Shown: piece after piece, positions 17,386 through 25,013 of the stretch
Layout: every line of letters begins with the position of its first letter
Numbering within the stretch: position 1 is the stretch's first letter
DNA from: JAPLDB01 sp038230515
GTDB lineage: Bacteria; Bacteroidota; Bacteroidia; AKYH767-A; 2013-40CM-41-45
DNA length: 64,000 nt
Direction of reading: 5' to 3'
NCBI GenBank assembly: GCA_038230515.1
Contig: JBBRND010000007.1
Location: 1 to 64,000 of the forward strand
Notes under the pieces: model-generated
Told to the model about the DNA's origin: nothing
Databases searched by the model: none
The model's input: the letters and a program-made list of their open reading frames with translations, nothing else
Made by a program: the position numbers and the translations under genes

Positions 17386-18012
17386 ATGAATAAAAATTTA
17401 ACTGAACTGATCGGAACTTTTTTTCTTGTTATCACCATCGGCTTAACCGGAAACCCGATCGCCATCGGCAGCATGTTGATGGTAATGGTGTACATGGGCG
17501 GTCCTGTTTCGGGCGCACATTACAATCCTGCTGTTACGCTTGCTGCACTGATACGAAAGAAAATAAACATGGGTGGAGCCATTCAGTATTGGGTTGCTCA
17601 AATCATCGGGGCATTTCTTGCGGCACTTGTTATTTATTTATGCTTTCACAAACCGATGCAGCCGCCCGCTCCTGCTCCCGGCTTCAGTAACAATTTAAAA
17701 CCACTGATGATGGAAATGATTTTCACATTCGCACTTGCAACAGTTGTTATGAATGTTGCTATGAGTAAAAAATCTGCCGGCAATAATTATTTCGGACTTG
17801 CCATCGGCTTCACTGTTCTTGCTTCTGCGTTTGCAGCGGGACATATTTCGGGTGGTGCATTCAATCCTGCTGTTGCAATAGGACCGATGCTGATGGATTC
17901 TTTTGTAGGAGGAAGTTCAATCAGCAATCTGTGGATTTATCTTGTAGGGCCTTTGGCGGGCGCTGCTGTTGCTGCATTGGTGTACCCGATGATGAACCCC
18001 GATGAGAAATAA
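17386..18012 (+). CDS. Aquaporin-family (MIP) channel
   Basis: This 208-residue protein has six hydrophobic segments and the two NPA half-helices of the family: SGAHYNPAVT (N47) and SGGAFNPAVA (N160). It should form a tetrameric inner-membrane channel for water or small neutral solutes. The second motif reads NPAV rather than the usual NPAR, so the arginine of the ar/R selectivity filter is absent and selectivity may differ from AqpZ. It is compact compared with the 230-280 residues common in the family. It is divergent from the peroxiredoxin gene and 41 bases before the next gene. Confidence 0.88.
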   Translation: MNKNLTELIGTFFLVITIGLTGNPIAIGSMLMVMVYMGGPVSGAHYNPAVTLAALIRKKINMGGAIQYWVAQIIGAFLAALVIYLCFHKPMQPPAPAPGFSNNLKPLMMEMIFTFALATVVMNVAMSKKSAGNNYFGLAIGFTVLASAFAAGHISGGAFNPAVAIGPMLMDSFVGGSSISNLWIYLVGPLAGAAVAALVYPMMNPDEK

Positions 18013-18053
18013 CAAACCCTTTAACTCCCGTTCGCGAAGAAAAAAAGTTTGCT

Positions 18054-19379
18054 TTGAAAAACGTCTTCATACGCTTCTGTCCTCATCTCATTTGCATCTT
18101 TTTATTTTTCTATTGCTGGAATGTGTATTGGGGCGGAACGCGCTACAAGGGATTCTTTCTTTCTGATTCAAACGGCTACTACGCTTACCTCCCTGCCACG
18201 TTTATTTACCACGATTTCAATTTTACTTTTACTGATCAGATTCAGAAAAAGTATTTCTCAACGTTTGGCAATTTTGATTTTCGGCAGCAACAGAAAAGCG
18301 GAGCCATTGATAAATGGTATTGCGGAACCGCAGTTGCCATTGCTCCATTCTTTCTTCTGGCACATACCATTTGCAAAATAGAAGGAGGCGATGCTGACGG
18401 TTACAGCTACCGCTACTCATGGGGATTAAACATTGCTTCCATATTTTATTGTTTAATCGGATTGATTGCGTTGAGAAAAATACTGATGCGTTTTTTTCAG
18501 AATGAAAACCTGATTGGGTTTATTCTTGCGCTTATTCTTTTCGGCACCAATCTTTTTTATTACGCAACAAGCGAACCGATAATGAGTCATGTGTATTCTT
18601 TCGCATTTATCAACCTCTTTGTTCTCTTCTCAATTAAATTTCTTGAAACAGATTTCAGAACACATTTTTTGCTGATGGCTTTGCTGATCGGCATCATTGT
18701 AATCATTCGCCCCATAAACGGGTTGATTGTTTTTGCAATTCCGTTTCTTGCAGGAAGCAGGGAGAAGTTTTTATCGCTTCTGAATTGGTTGCCGAAGAAT
18801 CTCAAAAAAATATTTCTCTCGCTGATAATTTTTATGACGGTGGTTTTTATTCAGCTTCTCTATTACAAGCTCGAATCAGGAAGCTGGATTATTTATTCTT
18901 ACGGAGATGAGAAAATGAATTTACTCAAACCACACCTTATTGATTTCCTGTTCAGCTACAAGAAAGGTTTGTTTGTTTATCTCCCGCTCACTTTTCTTTC
19001 TCTGGCAGGATTTATTTTTCTCTATCGGAAAAACAAATGGCGGTTTTATTCTCTTGCGGTTTTTCTTTTTGCACTGTGTTACATTTTTTCAAGCTGGTGG
19101 AACTGGTGGTATGGCGGCAGCTTCGGTATGAGACCGATGGTTGAATATCTTTTTCTCTTTGCAATTCTTCTCGGAACAGCTATTGAATCTTTTTCTCCTA
19201 TGCTGAAAAAGATTTTTGTGACGCTTTGTTTTTTGTGCGTGGTGGTTTGCCAAGTGCAGACGTATCAATACCGCTACTACTTTATTCACTGGGACTTGAT
19301 GAATAAAGAAAGCTATTGGAAAGTTTTTATGCGCATTGACCTCGTTGCGAAAAAAGAAAACCCGAATGCGGGGTTGTGA
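18054..19379 (+). CDS. Polytopic membrane protein, possibly GT-C-like (function unknown)
   Basis: This 441-residue, very hydrophobic protein has about ten membrane segments. It starts with TTG at 18054; no ATG is available before the first membrane helix (ICIFLFFYCWNVYWGG). A large first external loop follows (RYKGFFLSDSNGYYAYLPATFIYHDF) and later TM helices with RPINGLIVFAIPFL. The layout (one helix, acidic loop, many helices) recalls GT-C glycosyltransferases or mannosyltransferase-like proteins, but no catalytic DE/DD motif could be assigned. It follows the aquaporin gene by 41 bases and faces guaB tail to tail. Confidence 0.6.
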   Translation: MKNVFIRFCPHLICIFLFFYCWNVYWGGTRYKGFFLSDSNGYYAYLPATFIYHDFNFTFTDQIQKKYFSTFGNFDFRQQQKSGAIDKWYCGTAVAIAPFFLLAHTICKIEGGDADGYSYRYSWGLNIASIFYCLIGLIALRKILMRFFQNENLIGFILALILFGTNLFYYATSEPIMSHVYSFAFINLFVLFSIKFLETDFRTHFLLMALLIGIIVIIRPINGLIVFAIPFLAGSREKFLSLLNWLPKNLKKIFLSLIIFMTVVFIQLLYYKLESGSWIIYSYGDEKMNLLKPHLIDFLFSYKKGLFVYLPLTFLSLAGFIFLYRKNKWRFYSLAVFLFALCYIFSSWWNWWYGGSFGMRPMVEYLFLFAILLGTAIESFSPMLKKIFVTLCFLCVVVCQVQTYQYRYYFIHWDLMNKESYWKVFMRIDLVAKKENPNAGL

Positions 19380-19393
19380 TCAGATTACTTTTC

Positions 19394-20863
19394 TTAACGG
19401 TGATAATTCGGTGCTTCCTTCACAATGGTAACATCGTGCGGATGACTTTCGCGCACACCTGCAGAAGTAATGCGGATGAATTTTGCTTTTTGTAAATCGC
19501 TGATGGTTGCAGTGCCGCAGTAACCCATGCTTGCTTTTAATCCTCCGACTAATTGATAAAGTTCTTCTGACACGGTGCCTTTGTACGGCACGCGACCAAC
19601 AATTCCTTCGGGCACTAATTTCTTTACATCTTCTGTTTGCGCCTGGAAGTAGCGATCCTTAGAGCCCTCGCGCATGGCTTCAATGGAACCCATGCCTCGG
19701 TACGTTTTAAATTTTCTTCCTTCGTAAATAATTGTTTCACCGGGAGCTTCTTCTGTTCCTGCAAGCAATGAACCGAGCATTACGCAACTTGCCCCTGCAG
19801 CAATTGCCTTAGAAATATCTCCGCTGAAACGGATTCCTCCGTCAGCAATGACAGGAATTTTTGATCCGCGCAGCGCTTCTGCCACCTGATACACTGCACT
19901 GAATTGCGGAACACCGACACCTGCAATAACGCGAGTAGTACAGATAGAACCGGGACCGATTCCCACCTTCACTGCATCAGCACCTGCTTTGGCTAACATG
20001 CGTGCTGCATCGGCAGTGGCAATGTTTCCAACGATGATGTCAACTTTTGAAATTGCCTTCTTTACTTTCTTCAGCATGTCCACCACTCCTTTGGAATGTC
20101 CGTGAGCGGTATCAATAATAATTACATCAACGCCTGCTTCGGCAAGTGCAGCAGCGCGTTCAAGAGAATCTTTTGTAACTCCCACTGCTGCGCCTGCGCG
20201 TAATCTTCCAAACTCGTCTTTGCATGCAAAAGGTTTTGATTTTATTTTAAGAATGTCTTTGTAGGTGATAAGCCCGATGAGCTTTCCGTTTTTATCAATG
20301 ACAGGAAGTTTTTCAATTTTGTAATTCTTCAGAATGTTCTCCGCCTCCATCAGATCCTTCATGCCGGTGGTGGTAATCAGATTTTCTTTCGTCATGATTT
20401 CAGCAATCGGACGATTCGGATTTTTTTCAAAACGCAAATCGCGGTTGGTGATGATGCCGACTAATTTATTTTTGTCTGTAATTACAGGGATGCCACCGAT
20501 CTTAAAATCCTTCATGATTTTTAATGCATCTTTCACCAAGGCATTTTCCAAAAGCGTGATGGGATCGGTAATCATTCCGCTTTCGCTGCGCTTTACTCTT
20601 TTTACTTCTGCCGCCTGCTCTGCAATACTCATGTTTTTGTGGATGATGCCCATGCCGCCATCCTGCGCAATGGCAATTGCCATGCTTGATTCGGTTACAG
20701 TGTCCATTGCGGCTGAGACAATGGGAATGTTGAGCTTGATTCGGTTGGTGAGCTTGCCTGCAACGTTTACTTCATGCGGAAGAACTTCCGAGTAAGCGGG
20801 AACAAGCAGTACATCATCGTAGGTGAGGGCTTCTCCGAGGAAGCGTTCGCTGGCAACTTTCAT
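19394..20863 (-). CDS. guaB: IMP dehydrogenase
   Basis: This 489-residue cytoplasmic enzyme oxidises IMP to XMP with NAD+, the committed step to GMP. It has the full-length (beta/alpha)8 barrel: N-terminal ALTYDDVLLVPAYSEVLP, the loop cysteine in GIGPGSICTTR, the phosphate site IADGGIRFSGDI and the flap R-Y pair near EGIVGRVPYKG. Two CBS domains are inserted (about residues 95-205: MITDPITL and IGLITYKDIL). Length and motifs are ordinary. It is a single gene on the minus strand, ending 14 bases from the convergent membrane-protein gene. Confidence 0.97.
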   Translation of the reverse strand: MKVASERFLGEALTYDDVLLVPAYSEVLPHEVNVAGKLTNRIKLNIPIVSAAMDTVTESSMAIAIAQDGGMGIIHKNMSIAEQAAEVKRVKRSESGMITDPITLLENALVKDALKIMKDFKIGGIPVITDKNKLVGIITNRDLRFEKNPNRPIAEIMTKENLITTTGMKDLMEAENILKNYKIEKLPVIDKNGKLIGLITYKDILKIKSKPFACKDEFGRLRAGAAVGVTKDSLERAAALAEAGVDVIIIDTAHGHSKGVVDMLKKVKKAISKVDIIVGNIATADAARMLAKAGADAVKVGIGPGSICTTRVIAGVGVPQFSAVYQVAEALRGSKIPVIADGGIRFSGDISKAIAAGASCVMLGSLLAGTEEAPGETIIYEGRKFKTYRGMGSIEAMREGSKDRYFQAQTEDVKKLVPEGIVGRVPYKGTVSEELYQLVGGLKASMGYCGTATISDLQKAKFIRITSAGVRESHPHDVTIVKEAPNYHR

Positions 20864-20905
20864 AGTGGTATGAGTTTCAAAAAAAGTTGCACGCGAATGT
20901 ACAGG

Positions 20906-20942
20906 TATTTTTGAGATGGGGATTATTTTTGCGTGAGGAGTG
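20906..20942. repeat. Left 37-bp direct repeat flanking array cassette 1
   Basis: The sequence around TTTTTGAGATGGGGATTATT recurs in direct orientation at 22485-22521. About 32 of 37 positions match by eye. The pair encloses the 21-bp array, the gene at 21408 and its terminator. Confidence 0.6.
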
Positions 20943-20998
20943 ATTTATTCTTTTTGCCGTCTGTCTCATCCAAATGTTTTGCCTTGCGATAATATTGA

Positions 20999-21292
20999 TG
21001 TAAGGTTGATTGTGGACAACGTGATAACGGTTTTAGTTATCGTAAGACGGATTCATTCGATCGTAAGAATGGTTTGGGTTAACGTAAGATGGATTTATCT
21101 CATCGTAAGAATGGTTTGGGTTAGCGTAAGATGGATTTATTTCACCGTAAGATTTAATTGGGTTAATGTAAGATGGATTTATTTCATCGTAAGATTGGCT
21201 TGGGTTATCGTAGGAGAGATTTATTTCATCGTAAGTGGGATTTGAGTTATCGTAAGAGGGATTTATTTCATCGTAAGTAAAATTATTTTATT
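20999..21292. repeat. 21-bp A/B tandem array 1 (about 14 units)
   Basis: CGTAAG (or a one-base variant) recurs every 21 bases exactly from 21041 to 21272, with two more degenerate units upstream. Two unit types alternate strictly: A (CGTAAGATGGATTTATTTCA plus one base) and B (CGTAAGAATGGTTTGGGTTA plus one base), giving a 42-bp higher-order period. There are no unique spacers. The array ends about 115 bases before the start of the gene at 21408. An open frame across it encodes hydrophobic heptads only because 21 is a multiple of three. Confidence 0.9.
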
Positions 21293-21352
21293 GATTTTCA
21301 ATGATTTTCGTCAGGTTTTGGGGTGTGATGGCGCAGGAATTGTAAAACCAAT

Positions 21353-21360
21353 TATTTTTG
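21353..21360 (+). promoter_or_regulatory. Possible -7 element TATTTTTG of the array-1 gene
   Basis: TATTTTTG fits TAnnTTTG and lies 48 bases before the ATG, between the array and the gene. No well-spaced -33 TTTG was found. Confidence 0.4.
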
Positions 21361-21407
21361 GGTGACAAAACTTAACTGAATTATTAACAATTTAAACATC
21401 TTGTAAA

Positions 21408-22325
21408 ATGGAAAACCGAATTACGAACAGGATCAACATGATCAACACAACTACGGGTTATGCGGATGACAACGTTGCTGCAACAGGTGGGATTTCTCAG
21501 TTTGCTATTACATTGGGGGCTGTGAAATCGAAAATGGTTTTGATTAACAATGCTAACATTGTGGCGGGCGGTACGAGCACGGGGGTTACGCTTGACACGA
21601 ATGCTTTGCGCTTTGCGATGGAGGGGCTGACGATGAAGTGCGGACGGGCTACTCTTGCGTTTGCAAATTCTACGAGTAACAATACGCTGAAGGCGCTTGT
21701 GAATGTGACTGAGAGCGGATTGAAGAGTGAGAAGAAGGAGGATGTGGATGATGTGTGTGAGCGGGTGAAGAATGCGTGCAATGCTAATATTGCGGGGGCT
21801 ACTCCTTTTGGTGTTACTGCTACTGATGTGACTGATCTTGCTACTGCGATTGGTTTGTACAGAACTGCTACGCAGAATCCGCGGAATGCGATTATTTCTA
21901 AGAGCCAGGCGAATGATAATGTGAGCAAGATGGTGGGTGAAGTGATTACTGATTTGCTGGCTGGACAGATGGATCTGATGGCGGATACTTTAAAGATTTC
22001 TAATGTTAATTTCTGGAGTGGTTGGAAACAGGCGAGGGAGATTATTGACTTGGGTAGTACTACTGCTAAGTTGCGTGGGACTTGCCTTGACCAGAATGAT
22101 GTGCCGGTGAGTAATGTGAAGTTGAATATTTACAAGGCGGGTACTACTATTTTACTGAAGCAGGTGATTACTGACAGTAAGGGAAAATTTAATGCGACTG
22201 ATCTTGGTGCGGGCTTTGATGATTTTAAATGGGAGTTGACGGGTTATACTTCTGTGGAGGAGTTGAATGAAAAGGTGACTGCGGGGAAGGAGTTGCAGCG
22301 GAAGATTACGATGGTGAAGATTTGA
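21408..22325 (+). CDS. Array-associated protein: helical N-domain plus carboxypeptidase-regulatory-like domain
   Basis: This 305-residue protein lacks a recognisable signal peptide. Residues 1-215 look mainly helical. The last 85 (KLRGTCLDQNDVPVSNVKLN, DSKGKFNATDLGAGFDDFKWE) resemble a carboxypeptidase-regulatory/SdrB-type beta sandwich. It aligns by eye with the gene at 54401: a P-G-x-x-x-x-DV motif (TPFGVTATDV against MPVGFAGDV), a TAI-x-x-Y helix, then an AR/PR and SK/GK segment. Codon choice is unusual for the window, with many GCG, GGG, GTG and ACT codons, which suggests transfer. It sits behind a 21-bp array and ends at a hairpin shared with its paralogue. No function is known. Confidence 0.75.
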   Translation: MENRITNRINMINTTTGYADDNVAATGGISQFAITLGAVKSKMVLINNANIVAGGTSTGVTLDTNALRFAMEGLTMKCGRATLAFANSTSNNTLKALVNVTESGLKSEKKEDVDDVCERVKNACNANIAGATPFGVTATDVTDLATAIGLYRTATQNPRNAIISKSQANDNVSKMVGEVITDLLAGQMDLMADTLKISNVNFWSGWKQAREIIDLGSTTAKLRGTCLDQNDVPVSNVKLNIYKAGTTILLKQVITDSKGKFNATDLGAGFDDFKWELTGYTSVEELNEKVTAGKELQRKITMVKI

Positions 22326-22372
22326 GGTGATGAACGTATGACGAATTGATTACGAATTTACGAATGAGGAAA

Positions 22373-22398
22373 GAGTCCGCTGTGAGGCGGACTTTTCT
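22373..22398 (+). terminator. Terminator hairpin shared with the paralogue at 54401
   Basis: AGTCCGCTGTGAGGCGGACT forms a 7-bp stem with a 6-base loop, followed by TTTTCTTT. The same 20 bases occur on the minus strand at 54352-54371, behind the paralogous gene. Confidence 0.8.
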
Positions 22399-22434
22399 TT
22401 GTGGTGACTTTTGTGATTGAAAAAAATAAACCAA

Positions 22435-22475
22435 ATGGCAGGTGAGCAGCGCACGGGCAAACGCACAACACCTGC
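22435..22475. repeat. GGCAGGTG inverted repeat, copy 1
   Basis: GGCAGGTG pairs with CACCTGC across about 24 bases that include GCACGGGCAAACGCACAA. A homologous element lies inverted at 56044-56085, with the words CAAAC and GCGCACAACACCTGC in the same order. The 22326-22673 gap otherwise holds the terminator, the right direct repeat and a promoter. Confidence 0.6.
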
Positions 22476-22484
22476 AAGCACGAG

Positions 22485-22521
22485 AATTTTTGAAATGGGG
22501 AATATTTTTGTGTGAAGAGTG
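22485..22521. repeat. Right 37-bp direct repeat flanking array cassette 1
   Basis: Partner of 20906-20942, with core TTTTTGAAATGGGGAATATT. The distance between copies is 1579 bases. Confidence 0.6.
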
Positions 22522-22573
22522 CTTTTTATTTTGAGAAATCCAACCATTGCACATAACAAAAGTAAATCCTGCA

Positions 22574-22605
22574 TTTGCTACTGATGAAAAAATATTTTAG
22601 GTTTG
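22574..22605 (+). promoter_or_regulatory. Bacteroidota promoter TTTG-N20-TAGGTTTG
   Basis: A -33 TTTG (22574-22577) and a -7 TAGGTTTG (22598-22605) are separated by 20 bases, the normal spacing for the Bacteroidota primary sigma factor. The caspase-like gene starts 69 bases later. Confidence 0.6.
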
Positions 22606-22673
22606 CTGTGGAAAATTAAGGAGATGATCATCTAAATGGTAAACCATTTACTCACCACCAAAACATTTCATTC

Positions 22674-24998
22674 ATGAGGCAGTTCTTTACCGCACTTCTT
22701 TTTCTACTCTACACGACTTGTGCAATCGCACAAACCCCAAAAGGATTTTCTGTTGCCAAGACCGATTCTTTAACTCTTAAAGGAAAAACATACGCTCTCA
22801 TTATTGGAATTTCAAAATATCAGAATCCCGGAATTCCTCAATTACAGTTTGCAGATAAAGACGCAATCGTTTTTGATAAATACCTGATCGAAAGCGGAGT
22901 TGATACAAACAACATTATTTTGTTGCTGAATGAAAATGCAAAAGACGGTGATATTCGTATGGCGATCGGCTATCTTATTGATTCGGCTAAAGCAGGAGAC
23001 AAAGTTTTCTTTTATTTCAGCGGACATGGAGATGTTGAATCAAAATCCTTAATGCACGATGCATACCTCCTTCCTTATGATTCTCCAAAGTTCATGTATG
23101 GCTCTATTCTCATTTATCAACTTGAAGGATACCTTGCAACTATTTCTGCTCATGGTGCACAGGTAATATTTGTTTGCGATGCCTGCCACTCAGGTAAACT
23201 TGCAGGAGGCAGAGATGGAATGGATGCAGCAGCAGCAGCGCTCGGTAATAAGTGGAAAGATCAGATAAAAATTCTTTCCTGCTCTCCGGGAGAAATTTCT
23301 CTCGAAGGTTCTCAATGGGGAAACGGAAGAGGATTATTTTCTTATGAACTTATTAATGGCATGTCAGGAGTTGCAGACAGAAACGGTGATGGGAAAATTT
23401 CGTTGAAAGAACTAAATCTTTTTCTGATGGAAAAAGTTCCTGATGAAGCAGGAACGATTCCACAGAATCCGATTGTGCTTGGAAATATGGAAACGGAAAT
23501 GGCAAAAGTGAATACACATTTGCTTAGCGCGTTTTCCGCTGCACACATATTCTCCGCAATTGACACAAAAGGAATTGAAGAATCTATTCTGAGTACTTCA
23601 TCTGACTCAATAAAAAAATATTATGAGCTTTTTAAGTCGAGTATGGAAGGAGGCGCGCTTGCAGCCCATGATATTATTAAGGTGGGAGCATTTCAGTATC
23701 TAAACAAAATTCCGGTAACTGATTCTACAAAAATGATGGTTGGTATTATGAAGAGGAACCTTGCCGCTAAAATGATAAACGATATTAATTATTACACTGA
23801 CTGCTCTTTGAACAATGGGGGCTACGATAATTACGGTTTCGCAATTTATTATGCCTATCCTTATGAGGAAGAATTATATTCGCTCGTAGGTAAAGAGAAG
23901 CTGAAAGAACTCGGGTTGATTCCCAAAATGATGTTTATGAAGCTGCTGTATGATGATGATGTATTTATTCAACCATCTCCAGCAAGTTTAAAAATGCTTG
24001 ATTCAATTATTACAATGGATCCGAAAGCGGCTTACGCACTATCTCTGTATTCATTTCTGCTTTCGGAAAAAAAAGAGTTTAATCATGCACGTGATTGCGC
24101 ATCAAAAGTCATTGACCTTACACCCTCTTTTGCTTTTCCTTACCGTTTGCTCTCTGAAATCTACCTCAAGAAAAACAACATTGATTCTTCGCTTTTCTTT
24201 GCCCGTAAACTTATTCAGATAGATTCTTCGTTCTTAAGCAGTGCAAGTTTTTTACTTGCCCTCGATTACTTTTTCCTCGGCAAGAATGATTCATCTTATT
24301 ACTATTTTAACCAGTACAAATATAATCTTCGTAATGTAAAAGATTGCTGGAACTGCGAGTTGGTAGGGCTTTATTCCGCGAAAGTAAAACTGGAAAAACC
24401 GCAAACTGATAATAGAGTCCTTGCTAATCATTCAAATAGTTTGGGTTCATATAAAACTGTAGACGGGAACTCAAAAAATAATACCAATCCAGGTGGAGAT
24501 CCTCAAAATAAATCAGTGAACACAGACCTGCTTAGCAATGATTGGGAAATTAATGACGACAGTATTTATCTTCAACTGTATCGAAAATACAATTTAATTA
24601 ACCTTGAAGAGAAGACGAGGGAGATAAAGGAAAAACATTCATCCTCTCCATACCAATACTATAGTTATACTTTATTAAGATTTTTGACATCCAACAACGC
24701 AGTTTTGGAGGATCGCGCGGGTAAACTTGAACAAAGTGAAAACGAATTTATTGATAAAATGTATTTCGCCCCAGCTACTATTAAATTCAGTGCTGAAAAT
24801 TATTTTCGTTTGGCTTGCTATTATTCCTCAACAAATAATCAGCGATTTGGTATTGACTGTTTAACTTTAGCATTGGACAATGGCTTTAATGATGTTTCGC
24901 AACTGAAAAATAATAAAAACATTGATAATATCAGAAACAATGAGGGCTTCAGAAGTTTAGTTGCTGAATTTTTTACAGATTATTATAGTGCGAAGTGA
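22674..24998 (+). CDS. Secreted caspase-like (C14) protein with EF-hand loop and TPR-like region
   Basis: This 774-residue protein has a signal peptide (FFTALLFLLYTTCAIAQ). A caspase-hemoglobinase fold covers about residues 38-260: YALIIGISKYQ, catalytic H118 in FSGHGD, catalytic C171 in CDACHSG, and the S/L strand IKILSCSPGEISLEGS. Within the fold's C-terminal part, D235 to E246 (DRNGDGKISLKE) is a canonical 12-residue EF-hand calcium loop. The remaining 500 residues are helical and TPR-like (AYALSLYSFLLSEKKEFNHARD). It should be a calcium-modulated periplasmic or surface cysteine peptidase with Arg/Lys or Asp specificity unknown. No sorting domain is visible. It has its own promoter. Confidence 0.85.
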   Translation: MRQFFTALLFLLYTTCAIAQTPKGFSVAKTDSLTLKGKTYALIIGISKYQNPGIPQLQFADKDAIVFDKYLIESGVDTNNIILLLNENAKDGDIRMAIGYLIDSAKAGDKVFFYFSGHGDVESKSLMHDAYLLPYDSPKFMYGSILIYQLEGYLATISAHGAQVIFVCDACHSGKLAGGRDGMDAAAAALGNKWKDQIKILSCSPGEISLEGSQWGNGRGLFSYELINGMSGVADRNGDGKISLKELNLFLMEKVPDEAGTIPQNPIVLGNMETEMAKVNTHLLSAFSAAHIFSAIDTKGIEESILSTSSDSIKKYYELFKSSMEGGALAAHDIIKVGAFQYLNKIPVTDSTKMMVGIMKRNLAAKMINDINYYTDCSLNNGGYDNYGFAIYYAYPYEEELYSLVGKEKLKELGLIPKMMFMKLLYDDDVFIQPSPASLKMLDSIITMDPKAAYALSLYSFLLSEKKEFNHARDCASKVIDLTPSFAFPYRLLSEIYLKKNNIDSSLFFARKLIQIDSSFLSSASFLLALDYFFLGKNDSSYYYFNQYKYNLRNVKDCWNCELVGLYSAKVKLEKPQTDNRVLANHSNSLGSYKTVDGNSKNNTNPGGDPQNKSVNTDLLSNDWEINDDSIYLQLYRKYNLINLEEKTREIKEKHSSSPYQYYSYTLLRFLTSNNAVLEDRAGKLEQSENEFIDKMYFAPATIKFSAENYFRLACYYSSTNNQRFGIDCLTLALDNGFNDVSQLKNNKNIDNIRNNEGFRSLVAEFFTDYYSAK

Positions 24999-25013
24999 AT
25001 CTGAAAAATAAAT

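Noticed and set aside
20940..21245. A 101-residue frame of VRMVWVNVRWIY-type heptads through array 1
   Set aside because: The frame follows from the 21-base period. It has no ribosome-binding context, and its hydrophobic, Trp/Val-rich composition looks incidental.
20999..21292. CRISPR array
   Set aside because: The units are contiguous and 21 bases long, with no unique spacers, and no cas gene is in the window. The same applies to arrays 2 and 3.
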